DNA from: an uncultured Sphingomonadaceae bacterium
GTDB taxonomy: Bacteria; Pseudomonadota; Alphaproteobacteria; Sphingomonadales; Sphingomonadaceae
Length of the DNA stretch: 64,000 nucleotides
Direction: 5' to 3'
NCBI GenBank assembly: GCA_947488625.1
Contig: CANKZR010000001.1
Span: 62,001-126,000 of the forward strand
The notes under the pieces were generated by a model. That model was not told the origin of the DNA, did not search any database, and was given only the letters and a program-made list of their open reading frames with translations. This document shows positions 7,988-15,500 of this stretch, piece by piece (the stretch's first letter is position 1; each line of letters starts with the position of its first letter). The position numbers were made by a program, and so were the translations under genes.

Positions 7988-8851
7988 ATGACCACGCTGA
8001 AAGTCGCCGCCCTCCAACTCGCCCTCGCGGCCGAGGACGAAGCCGCCAACATCGCCGCTGTTTCCGAACTCGTGGCAGAAGCTGCCGGGCAGGGCGCGCA
8101 GGTGATCCTGCCGCCGGAACTGTTCTCCGGCCCCTATTTCTGCCGCGAGGAGAAGGACGAATTCTTCGCGCTGGCTCGCCCTACTGCGCAGCACCCCTCG
8201 GTGATCGCCATGCAGGCGCTGGCCAAGCAGCTTGGCGTTGCAATACCCACCAGTTTCTTCGAGCGGGATGAGCATCACTACTACAACACTCTCGCCATGA
8301 TTGGCGCCGATGGCGAGATCATGGGCACCTATCGCAAGAGCCACATTCCCGACGGGCCGGGCTACGAGGAGAAATTCTATTTCCGCCCCGGCAATGACGG
8401 CTTCAAGGTGTGGGATGTTTTCGGCGCGCGTATCGGTATCGGCATTTGCTGGGACCAGTGGTATCCCGAAACCGCGCGCTGCCTGGCGCTGAAAGGTGCG
8501 CAGGTCCTGTTCTACCCCACCGCCATCGGCAGCGAGCCGAAGGACGCGGACATGGACACCAGCCGCATGTGGCGGCGCGCCATGATCGGCCACGCGGTAT
8601 CCAACTGCATGCCCGTGGTCGCTGCCAACCGCATCGGTCACGAAGGCAGCCAGGATGCAGGCAACACCTTCTACGGCCACAGCTTCATCGCCGACGAATG
8701 GGGCGATATGCTGGCGCAGTTCGGGCGCGAGGAGACAGGCGCATTGGTGGCCGAGTTGGACCTTGAAACCGCGCGTCGCCACCGCGCCAGTTGGGGTTTC
8801 TTCCGTGATCGCCGCCCGCAGCTTTACGGCCGTATTGCCGAGGACATTTGA
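7988..8851 (+). CDS. aguB: N-carbamoylputrescine amidase
   Basis: A 287-residue nitrilase-superfamily amidohydrolase. The Glu-Lys-Cys triad is visible: Glu44 in LPPELFSG, Lys117 in YRKSHIPDGPGY and Cys154 in GICWDQWYPE. The KSHIPDGPGYEEKFYF and CWDQWYPE blocks are characteristic of AguB, which converts N-carbamoylputrescine to putrescine, CO2 and ammonia in the agmatine route to polyamines. No agmatine deiminase (aguA) is adjacent in the window. The following folK starts within this gene's stop codon. Confidence 0.93.
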   Translation: MTTLKVAALQLALAAEDEAANIAAVSELVAEAAGQGAQVILPPELFSGPYFCREEKDEFFALARPTAQHPSVIAMQALAKQLGVAIPTSFFERDEHHYYNTLAMIGADGEIMGTYRKSHIPDGPGYEEKFYFRPGNDGFKVWDVFGARIGIGICWDQWYPETARCLALKGAQVLFYPTAIGSEPKDADMDTSRMWRRAMIGHAVSNCMPVVAANRIGHEGSQDAGNTFYGHSFIADEWGDMLAQFGREETGALVAELDLETARRHRASWGFFRDRRPQLYGRIAEDI

Positions 8852-9348
8852 GCGCCGCGCACCATTACCTGATTGCGCTGGGCAGTAACCAGCGGGTGCC
8901 GAACGTCGGGGCCCCGCGCGCCGTGCTGCGCCGGGCGGTTGGTCTGCTGGAAGCAGCGGGGTTTCATGTCGAGGCGCTCTCGCCGTTTATCGAAAGCAGG
9001 CCTGTAGGCCCATCGCTCAGGTCGTATGCCAATGGAGCGCTGACGGCGAACACCGATCTCGCGCCTGTCGCGGCGCTGGCAGCGCTCCAGCAGATCGAGC
9101 GCGATTGCGGCAGAAGGCGGCGCGGACAACGCTGGCGCTCGCGTCCCCTCGACCTGGACATCGTGTTGTGGAGCGGCGGTGTGTGCAATCAGCCTGGTCT
9201 GGAAATACCCCATCCGCTGTTCCGGCACCGTGACTTCGTACTCGGCCCCGCGGCGGCTATCGCCCCCGATTGGCGCGACCCGGTGACCGGCCTGACGTTG
9301 AAACAGCTTCATGCCCGCTTGACCCGCAACCGCCCCGCCCCTAGGTGA
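8848..9348 (+). CDS. folK: 2-amino-4-hydroxy-6-hydroxymethyldihydropteridine pyrophosphokinase
   Basis: A 166-residue HPPK of the folate pathway, transferring pyrophosphate from ATP to 6-hydroxymethyl-7,8-dihydropterin. YLIALGSNQ at the N-terminus is the pterin-binding start, and RSRPLDLDIVLW followed by IPHPLFRHRDFVLGPAAAIAPDW is the catalytic and metal-binding signature. The start is read as a TTG overlapping the aguB stop (TTGA); no ATG precedes the conserved LGSN block. Length is normal. tRNA-Lys follows 33 bases later. Confidence 0.93.
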   Translation: MSAAHHYLIALGSNQRVPNVGAPRAVLRRAVGLLEAAGFHVEALSPFIESRPVGPSLRSYANGALTANTDLAPVAALAALQQIERDCGRRRRGQRWRSRPLDLDIVLWSGGVCNQPGLEIPHPLFRHRDFVLGPAAAIAPDWRDPVTGLTLKQLHARLTRNRPAPR

Positions 9349-9381
9349 GCGCGCGCAGCCTTTAGCGCTGCCACCCTTTGG

Positions 9382-9457
9382 GGGCCCTTAGCTCAGTCGG
9401 TAGAGCAACTGACTTTTAATCAGTAGGTCGCTGGTTCGAACCCAGCAGGGCTCACCA
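9382..9457 (+). tRNA. tRNA-Lys (anticodon UUU)
   Basis: A full cloverleaf is visible. The acceptor stem GGGCCCT pairs with AGGGCTC, the D-arm is GCTC...GAGC, and the anticodon stem ACTGA/TCAGT encloses the loop CTTTTAA with anticodon TTT at 9415-9417. The T-arm is GCTGG TTCGAAC CCAGC, and the gene encodes its own CCA at 9455-9457. No integrase or duplicated 3-prime end was seen next to it. Confidence 0.97.
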
Positions 9458-9548
9458 TAGGTTTTTGTCCCACCGAGAATCCGTGATGCTCTAGTGGTAT
9501 CACCTATGCATTCTGTCTTGCGCCGCGCTCGTCGTCAGCGCTTCGCGT

Positions 9549-10262
9549 TCAGCCTTCGGGCAGAGGGTTCACCGAGGATCCGTCCACGCGGACCTCGTAG
9601 TGGAAATGGGGGCCGGTGGAGCGCCCGGTCGAGCCTGACCTACCGATAATCTGCCCTTCCTCGACAGTATCTCCGGGCCGCACGGAGATTCCGGACAAAT
9701 GGCCGTAGTAGGATGTGACCCTGCTCCCGTGGTCGATGGTCACCAGCAGGCCATACCCTCCGGCCCAACCCGCCCGGACGACAACACCGCCTTCGGTTGC
9801 GACCACAGGGGTGCCGGTCGCCACCGCGAGGTCGATGCCTGCATGGGAAGACCGCTGCCCAGAGATCGGGTGCACTCTGTAACCATAGCGGCTTGTCAGC
9901 CGTGCGCCGGAGACGGGCAACCTGTCAGGGACAGCGCCGATTGCACCGTGGGCTCTCGGTCGTATCGCTGAAAATCTTACTGTTGCCGCGCCGCTTTCGG
10001 AGGTGGATCGCTCGGCGTATCGCGGTGCGCCCTCGATGGTATCGAAACCCACCCTCAGGGTCGGGCGAGTGCGTGCGCCATCATCCGCGCCATTCTCCGG
10101 TCGCGGAGCGGCAAGTGCCAAACGAGCCGAAGGCTGCGCCAGTTCGGTTTCGGCTTCGGGCAAGGCTTCCTGCGCCATCGAGAATACAGGAAAAGCGGCG
10201 CACACGAAGGCGCCCATACTTGCCGCGATTATCCTATCGTATGGCCAAGGGGGGATCGGCAA
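9549..10262 (-). CDS. M23-family (LytM) zinc metallopeptidase, exported
   Basis: A 237-residue protein with an N-terminal hydrophobic export signal (about residues 10-30, SMA cleavage). A low-complexity linker follows, then a C-terminal LytM domain from about residue 119. The zinc ligands expected for M23 are present: His140 and Asp144 in SSHAGIDLAV, and His221 in GPHFHYEVR, with the additional catalytic His in YYGHLS near residue 187. Such enzymes cut peptidoglycan cross-links, or regulate amidases when ligands are missing; all are present here. It follows an unknown exported protein gene by 3 bases on the same strand. Confidence 0.9.
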   Translation of the reverse strand: MPIPPWPYDRIIAASMGAFVCAAFPVFSMAQEALPEAETELAQPSARLALAAPRPENGADDGARTRPTLRVGFDTIEGAPRYAERSTSESGAATVRFSAIRPRAHGAIGAVPDRLPVSGARLTSRYGYRVHPISGQRSSHAGIDLAVATGTPVVATEGGVVVRAGWAGGYGLLVTIDHGSRVTSYYGHLSGISVRPGDTVEEGQIIGRSGSTGRSTGPHFHYEVRVDGSSVNPLPEG

Positions 10263-10265
10263 TTC

Positions 10266-10688
10266 TCACACCCCTTGTGCACAACGCCGCAGGCAGGTCG
10301 TGCCAAGTGCGGGAACAAGCTCCCCGCTTACCCGCAGCGTGCGGCCATTGCCGAGCCTGTAGGTCGGGACATCGAAATATTCGAGGGCGTCGATATTGCC
10401 CGCAATACGATAGACCCCGGATTGTCCGGTCGAAGCGCTTCGCGCCATGGACCTGGGGCGGGGCCTTGCATTCGATGTGCTTCGTGCGCCCCTGCGCGTT
10501 GCGGCAATGGCATCGTTGGCCCTGCTGATGGCGCCTGCTGCGGATTCACCCATGGACCGGGCCGAGGCACCGGTCCGCTCTCCCGTTCCAGAAAGAATAA
10601 TGGCAGATTCCGCTGCATCCTGCGCAGCAGCGGGTTGTGGCAACGCAATTCCTGCGCCGACCAAGATACTGATAAATATCGCCTTCAT
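10266..10688 (-). CDS. Exported protein of unknown function, upstream partner of the M23 peptidase
   Basis: A 140-residue protein with a Sec signal (MKAIFISILVGAGIALPQPAAA, cleavage after about residue 22). The mature region is rich in Ser, Ala and Arg (residues 40-85) and looks disordered. The last 50 residues (YRIAGNIDALEYFDVPTYRL onwards) look folded and contain two cysteines in TTCLRRC. No family is recognised. Only 3 bases separate it from the peptidase gene, so the two are likely an operon acting in the periplasm. A longer frame to 10742 exists, but the internal ATG gives the proper signal peptide. Confidence 0.65.
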   Translation of the reverse strand: MKAIFISILVGAGIALPQPAAAQDAAESAIILSGTGERTGASARSMGESAAGAISRANDAIAATRRGARSTSNARPRPRSMARSASTGQSGVYRIAGNIDALEYFDVPTYRLGNGRTLRVSGELVPALGTTCLRRCAQGV

Positions 10689-10932
10689 CTTTGCTGCCCC
10701 CTGCTTGAATAACCAACCCAAGACGCTGCCCCCGCCTTTCAAAATTTGAACTAGGTAAGGTCAAGCGCGCAAACTTTCTAATGAATGCCTTCAACCTTCT
10801 TTCAAAGTTAAACGAACATTACACCTTATTGGATGACAAAGCGAGATACTCTTCGGTATCAGGCTGAAACGTTTTTTCGTATTGTCGTTTTTCTGGCGAA
10901 CGACAGGCGGCATCGGGGCTGGGGGCAGCGAT

Positions 10933-12414
10933 ATGATTTCAGGACGTGGAGGCTGGCGGGACAGCCGATGGCTGGCCGTGGCGACTATCGCGCTGTTCGC
11001 GCTCACGTGGCGCTACTCCACCTTCGGTAATCCCACGCTTCATGTCGATGATCAGTTCTACCAGCTCGTCGGCCAGAACATGCATCGTGGATTGCTGCCC
11101 TATGTCGACATCTGGGATCGCAAGCCGTTCGGCCTGTTCCTGATTTACTATGTGATTGCGGCAGTCTCGTTCGAACCGACCGCCTATCAGATTGCGGCAT
11201 GGCTGTTCGCCAGCGCCACCGGCTTCGTGATCTACCTGTGCGGACGGACCTGGGCGTCTGCACGCGGTTCGGTGTTTGCCGCGCTTTTGTATATCGCTGC
11301 TCTGCATATTTCCGGCGGCGAGGGTGGCCAGGCGCCCGTCTTCTACAATCTGTTCGTCGCAATTGCCGCCTTGCTGCTGCTGCGCTGGCTGGCAGACAAT
11401 CCCGAACGGGCGGATCGAAGGGTGTGGGGGGCGATGGCGAGCCTCGGGGTTGCGCTGACCATCAAGCAAACCGTGATGTTCGAGGCTGCGGCCATGGGTC
11501 TGTTTGCACTCTGGCACCTATGGAATAGGGGGGCGGGCTGGAAGCAGGTGATAGCGACCGGAGTGACCGCCATTTCAATCGGTATAGCGCCGACGCTGGC
11601 ATGTTTCGCGTTCTTTGCCGCAACAGGACACTTCGATGTCTTCTGGCACGCAATGATATTGTCGAATGCGGCGAAGGCCTATCCCGACCTTCAGGTAATG
11701 GGGGCGCGGGCCTTGCTGCGTATCTTGCAGATCACGCCGCTGCTGGTGCCCGCAATTCTAAGCTTCGTCGCGCTTTCCGGGCCGATGCGCCAATTTCGTC
11801 CTTTCCTTCTCACTTGGACACTCGCCGCGCTCTTCGGCTTTCTGGCGGTGCCCAACTTCTATCTGCACTACCTGCTGCCCCTCTGGGTGCCGATTGCCGT
11901 ACTGTCGTGCAGAAGCCTTGACCGGCGCGTGCTGGGCCCAGCGCTGATTGTCGGTTGTATTTCGTACAGCGCTCTGGTCGCGAACCCGTTCAACAGGGCA
12001 TGGACCGAGCACTCGAAACAGGAATTTGCCGCGACAGCGCAATTGATCAACGACATGGACGAGAACGAAACGCTTTTGGTGTTCGATGGTCCTCCGGCCT
12101 TCTACGAAAAGACAGGCAGGCGTTTTCTCTCCCCGCTTGTATTCCCAACCCACCTGAACTGGCTGAACGAGCGGAATGTCAGCCACCTCGATACAACTGA
12201 AGAACTGGAGCGTATCCTGCAACAATATCCCTCGGTGGTTCTGACCATCCCTCAACCTCGAAGCCAACCTGCCAACGCCCAGGCCTGGGAAATGATCGAG
12301 GAGTATGCGCGGGCCCATTGCGAAGAGAGGCGCGAAGCGGTCGCACCGGAAATCTACCGAAGGTGGAAAGTGATTATTCACGCCCGCTGCAGTGCCGACG
12401 TTGAACAGTCTTGA
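10933..12414 (+). CDS. GT39/ArnT-like membrane glycosyltransferase
   Basis: A 493-residue multi-spanning membrane protein of the GT-C fold. HVDDQFYQLVGQ at about residues 37-48, in the first periplasmic loop, carries the double Asp typical of PMT/ArnT/RgtB enzymes. These use a polyprenyl-phosphate sugar to glycosylate lipid A, protein or polysaccharide on the periplasmic side. About ten hydrophobic helices follow, then a soluble C-terminal domain of some 130 residues. The acceptor is unknown. The gene stands alone. The ATG at 10933 after GGGGGCAG is preferred over an earlier in-frame start at 10882. Confidence 0.75.
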   Translation: MISGRGGWRDSRWLAVATIALFALTWRYSTFGNPTLHVDDQFYQLVGQNMHRGLLPYVDIWDRKPFGLFLIYYVIAAVSFEPTAYQIAAWLFASATGFVIYLCGRTWASARGSVFAALLYIAALHISGGEGGQAPVFYNLFVAIAALLLLRWLADNPERADRRVWGAMASLGVALTIKQTVMFEAAAMGLFALWHLWNRGAGWKQVIATGVTAISIGIAPTLACFAFFAATGHFDVFWHAMILSNAAKAYPDLQVMGARALLRILQITPLLVPAILSFVALSGPMRQFRPFLLTWTLAALFGFLAVPNFYLHYLLPLWVPIAVLSCRSLDRRVLGPALIVGCISYSALVANPFNRAWTEHSKQEFAATAQLINDMDENETLLVFDGPPAFYEKTGRRFLSPLVFPTHLNWLNERNVSHLDTTEELERILQQYPSVVLTIPQPRSQPANAQAWEMIEEYARAHCEERREAVAPEIYRRWKVIIHARCSADVEQS

Positions 12415-12627
12415 TGGACCGGAGTTGCGCCGTAGTCAAAGAGGGCATAATGATCTAATAATCTGAAAATAATGGATTTACGCACAGCTACTGTTCGATC
12501 AACCGAATGACGATTCCGGATAGTCGCTGAAATGATGGAACATTGTTGAAATATACAGACTTGATAGATGCAATGCGGTAGCAAAAGTAGGCACTTGGCG
12601 GAACGCGGGAAGGATAGATCAAGCGCA

Positions 12628-13422
12628 ATGTCTTCAGCTTCGTTCTATGTGATCAAGTCTGACGAACTTATTGCGCTCAACTATCTGCCCGGCACATGCC
12701 CGGTGCCTGTGTCGGTGGAATGGATCGACCGCGGTACGGATCGGCATCTGTCTCCTTCGCGTATCGAACAATTGCTTCGCACCTATCACCGAAAGGATGC
12801 GTCTCCGGGCGTGGTCAAGCTGCGTGAAAATGCGGGTATTCGCGCCCATTTCGGAAGCGAACATGAGCGAAACCTGTTTGCGCGCACCTTCGCCAATGCG
12901 TGCGAGGAGGAAGAGGCCGACAGGCAGCGCTTCATGACTGCGATCTATCCCGTCCTCGCGGATGCGGAGCAGGCCGTGGAAGCGATGGTGGACGGCGGCG
13001 TGGACCGCGATGCCATAGCCATGCTCTGGAAGGCGAACCGCTATATCGATCCCGATCTGCTCAGGACGGAAGGGCATAGCCGGGGCCGCGTGATCGGCAG
13101 CGTATCTGCCGGGGGCCTGGCAGCGGCTGCGCTTGGCACCGCCATTCTCATACTCCCCGGCATCGGTCCCGTGGCCGTGGCGGGAGCAGTGGCGGCATCG
13201 GCCTTTTCATCGGTTGCCACGGCCAGCGGCATTATCGGTGCGACAGGGGCCGCCATGGCAACCATGCTCAGCGACAAGGATGTCGACGATGTGGCCGCCA
13301 ATCATCTCGAGGAACAACTGCGTCGGGGCCGGATATTCGTAACGGTCGACACGCAGGCGTGCGAGGTGTTGAAGGACAAGGTCGGTAGATTGCTGGAAAC
13401 AACCGGCGGGCGACTCGTTTAG
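12628..13422 (+). CDS. Unknown protein with a glycine/alanine-rich membrane region resembling YflT/17M-type stress proteins
   Basis: A 264-residue protein. The N-terminal 120 residues are soluble with no recognised domain. DAEQAVEAMVDGGVDRDAIAML at about 114-135 resembles the opening of YflT/general stress 17M-like domains. A Gly/Ala hydrophobic segment (about residues 155-215, containing LPGIGPVAVAGAVAASA) and then DDVAANHLEEQLRRGRIFVTV follow, again in the order seen in that family. The relationship is by pattern only. The ATG follows GGGAAGGAT at some distance. Flanking intergenic DNA (12415-12627) is AT-rich and may hold its promoter. Confidence 0.55.
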   Translation: MSSASFYVIKSDELIALNYLPGTCPVPVSVEWIDRGTDRHLSPSRIEQLLRTYHRKDASPGVVKLRENAGIRAHFGSEHERNLFARTFANACEEEEADRQRFMTAIYPVLADAEQAVEAMVDGGVDRDAIAMLWKANRYIDPDLLRTEGHSRGRVIGSVSAGGLAAAALGTAILILPGIGPVAVAGAVAASAFSSVATASGIIGATGAAMATMLSDKDVDDVAANHLEEQLRRGRIFVTVDTQACEVLKDKVGRLLETTGGRLV

Positions 13423-13492
13423 ATAAACAAGAGGGGACAAAGAAAGCAGGTTTCATGCGACCCCGTTTCAATAACACGTGCCAGCTAACGTG

Positions 13493-13768
13493 ATGTTTAC
13501 CAATACTGCCGATAAGAACGGCATGACTTCAAAGCGATTGAACATTGTTCGCCTGATCCTTCGATCCGCAGCAGTTCTGCTGGCGTTGAACGAAATTCGT
13601 GGGCTAATCCTGGCGGCGCCGGTGTTCTACGCAATGTATGAAGCCGGCGGATCGCTGATGGCGATCTGGCTTGGCATTTCCTCTCTACTTGGGATCGCGC
13701 TCTCGGTCATAATCCCGATGTTTGCGCTCAAGAAGATCGAGTCGAAGCTGAAACCAAGTTCCGTCTAG
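13493..13768 (+). CDS. Small two-helix membrane protein of unknown function
   Basis: A 91-residue protein with two predicted membrane helices (about residues 22-50 and 55-78) and a basic C-terminal tail (KKIESKLKPSS). No family is recognised. The start could also be GTG 13478 or ATG 13523; none has a strong ribosome site. It lies between the YflT-like gene and the pilus locus. Confidence 0.45.
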   Translation: MFTNTADKNGMTSKRLNIVRLILRSAAVLLALNEIRGLILAAPVFYAMYEAGGSLMAIWLGISSLLGIALSVIIPMFALKKIESKLKPSSV

Positions 13769-13999
13769 TTGCTTGCCGCAGTTGCGGACACATTCGGCGA
13801 CCCGTCCATCGGGATACTTCGGGCAATACCCAAGAAGCCGGGTAATTCATAAAACGACATCAATCGATTCGCGCATCTCTTCGATGTGGCGACTCGCGTC
13901 GCGCGATTGGCGATAGGCGAAGCCAAGAACCGAGCCATGTTGGAACACAAATCATCATGGTTGATGGGGCGTTAACTGTCCGCATTAACATTCTGCCTT

Positions 14000-14015
14000 T
14001 TCAAGTACACGTGAA
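14000..14015. promoter_or_regulatory. Imperfect dyad upstream of flp
   Basis: TTCAAGTACACGTGAA has the symmetry TTCAnGTnnACnTGAA, a 16-base dyad with 12 matching positions. It sits just upstream of an AT-rich stretch about 230 bases before the pilin start. It may bind a dimeric regulator of pilus expression; no regulator gene is adjacent. Confidence 0.25.
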
Positions 14016-14059
14016 ATAGAGATATTTTGCGCCAGTATTAATTTTTCTGGAATTCAGTA

Positions 14060-14200
14060 ATGAATCTGGGAACAATCGTGTGGTCAGAGGGGGCAGGCAC
14101 CTCAGGTCAGAACTGGTTAAGTGATTTGCTTCGCAGTCACAAGAAGCAGGGGGCTGGCTTTAGGGGTTCTACCTCGGACGTGGGCGGTTACCGGAAATAG
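14060..14200 (+). CDS. Possible 46-residue ORF in the flp leader
   Basis: An ATG with a weak GGA site opens a 46-codon frame ending in TAG at 14198-14200, 43 bases before the pilin gene. Third-position G+C is about 60%, lower than in surrounding genes, so it may simply be leader DNA. It is glycine-, serine- and arginine-rich with no hydrophobic segment. Not recognised. Confidence 0.2.
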   Translation: MNLGTIVWSEGAGTSGQNWLSDLLRSHKKQGAGFRGSTSDVGGYRK

Positions 14201-14243
14201 ATGCCGGGCCGTAGGATAGAACTACTGAAAAGAGAGATGTGAT

Positions 14244-14465
14244 ATGAAAACTTTTCTGAAGAACTTCGTTGCAGACGAAACCGGTGCTTCGGCTGCCGAG
14301 TACGCCCTGATCATCGCCGTTGTCGGCGTTGGTATCGGTGCTGCTGCCCTGATCCTGGGCGCAAACGTGCAGGAAGCAGTCGGTAACGCTGCAAACGACG
14401 TGTACAAGTGCAACAATGCAAGCGGAACTGCTGGCACTTATACCTCAGGCACTTCTACCTGCTAA
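14244..14465 (+). CDS. flp: Flp-type IVb pilin
   Basis: A 73-residue class IVb prepilin, the major subunit of the Tad/Flp pilus used for surface attachment. It has a short leader ending ADETG, predicted cleavage between Gly14 and Ala15, and the conserved Glu at mature +5 with Tyr next to it (ASAAEYALI). A glycine-rich hydrophobic helix follows to about residue 40. Unusually for Flp pilins, the C-terminus is extended and has two cysteines, Cys56 and Cys73, which could form a disulfide loop. A ribosome site (AGAGAGA) precedes the ATG. A strong terminator follows, allowing high pilin expression relative to downstream genes. Confidence 0.93.
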   Translation: MKTFLKNFVADETGASAAEYALIIAVVGVGIGAAALILGANVQEAVGNAANDVYKCNNASGTAGTYTSGTSTC

Positions 14466-14479
14466 TGCAGAGATAAATA

Positions 14480-14520
14480 CGGCCCTCGCGAAAATAAGAC
14501 TCGCGGGGGCCGTTTTATTT
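14480..14520 (+). terminator. Intrinsic terminator between flp and cpaB
   Basis: A 12-base-pair GC-rich stem (arms 14480-14491 and 14501-14512, one G-T pair, 9-base loop) is followed by TTTTATTT. It lies 14 bases after the pilin stop and probably terminates most flp transcripts, with read-through into cpaB. Confidence 0.9.
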
Positions 14521-14560
14521 GGTACAGTTAAAAGACTATCCACTTTCTGGGGGGAAAGTC

Positions 14561-15499
14561 ATGGGGGCGCGTAATCTCGCTATTCTGGCGATTGCAGTAG
14601 TACTTGGCATCTTTGCCGTTGTTATGGCCAATGCCTGGTTTTCCGGCGTCGAAGAACGCCAGGAACGTATTGCTGAAGAACAAGAGCTGTCACGAATAGT
14701 TGTTGCAACACAACCACTTGAATTCGGATCGGCGCTTACACCTGAAAACTTGCGAATGCAGAATTTCCCCGCCGGGTCGGTTCCCGTGGGGGCCTTCAAT
14801 TCGCTTGAACAAGCCATGCAGGGCGGGCGCGTGGCGCTTCGCCCGATCGTGCCCGGAGAACCGATTCTCGCCGACAAGGTGAGCGGCGCAGGCGGCCGTG
14901 CGGTTCTGTCGACCCTGCTGCCCGATGGCATGCGTGCCGTTTCCATTCCCGTAACCGCCGTCAGCGGCGTTTCGGGTTTCGTGCGGCCCGGCGATATCGT
15001 CGATATCCTTCTCACACGCCAGATCCCCGGCCTTGGCGCAACAGCGCAAGACCAGATGGTGGATATCATCATGGAGGGCGTGCAGGTCCTCGCCATCGAC
15101 CAGGTGGCGACTCAGGCCGAAGGCGCGGAAAGCCCGCAGGTCGGCAGCACCGCTGTCGTACAGGTGGACCAGTTCGGGGCCCAGAAGCTGGTGCTGGCCA
15201 ATCGCGTCGGACAGTTGAGCCTGGCCCTGCGCAATGTGGAGAACCAGGAACCCGGTCCGATGCTGACGGTAACGTCGCGCGATCTGGGCGATCCCAGCAT
15301 CTACCTCGCCGGAAGGCAGACACCGCCACCGGCGGAAAGCCGCCCCGCGCCGCAAATCGTTTATGCGCCCGCTCCGGTCGCAGCGCCGGCTCAGGCTGCC
15401 CAGCCAGCGGCACCGCCACGCCCGACCGGGCCGAGCATGTCCGTCATTCGCGGAACCGATTCGACCGACTATCCCGTTGGCCGCCTGGGAGGGCTGTGA
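14561..15499 (+). CDS. cpaB: Flp pilus assembly protein CpaB/RcpC
   Basis: A 312-residue inner-membrane-anchored periplasmic protein of the Tad machine, thought to support the secretin channel. One N-terminal helix (residues 4-24) precedes a SAF domain (VVATQPLEFGSALTPENL at about 50-66) and the RcpC/CpaB domain (AVSIPVTAVSGVSGFVRPGDIVDILLT). The C-terminus is rich in Pro and Ala. The ATG follows GGGGGGAAAG 3 bases upstream. First gene after the flp terminator; cpaC follows by 1 base. Confidence 0.95.
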   Translation: MGARNLAILAIAVVLGIFAVVMANAWFSGVEERQERIAEEQELSRIVVATQPLEFGSALTPENLRMQNFPAGSVPVGAFNSLEQAMQGGRVALRPIVPGEPILADKVSGAGGRAVLSTLLPDGMRAVSIPVTAVSGVSGFVRPGDIVDILLTRQIPGLGATAQDQMVDIIMEGVQVLAIDQVATQAEGAESPQVGSTAVVQVDQFGAQKLVLANRVGQLSLALRNVENQEPGPMLTVTSRDLGDPSIYLAGRQTPPPAESRPAPQIVYAPAPVAAPAQAAQPAAPPRPTGPSMSVIRGTDSTDYPVGRLGGL

Positions 15500-15500
15500 G

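Larger units (their letters stand above)
13769..14243. other. 475-base intergenic region upstream of the Flp pilin gene
   Basis: The region holds no long gene. Its right half is AT-rich (13960-14060) and is the likely promoter region of the pilus locus. Visible elements are two TTAAC repeats at 13972 and 13985, a 16-base imperfect dyad at 14000-14015 and a 46-codon open frame at 14060-14200. A confident sigma-70 or sigma-54 promoter could not be assigned by eye. Confidence 0.5.

Noticed and set aside
9382-9548. tRNA-Lys as an attachment site for an integrated element
   Set aside because: No integrase, no repeat of the tRNA 3-prime end, and ordinary genes on both sides.
13971-13989. Two TTAAC boxes upstream of flp, as a CtrA site
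   Set aside because: CtrA sites need TTAA-N7-TTAA; the spacing here is 9, so the match is not adequate.
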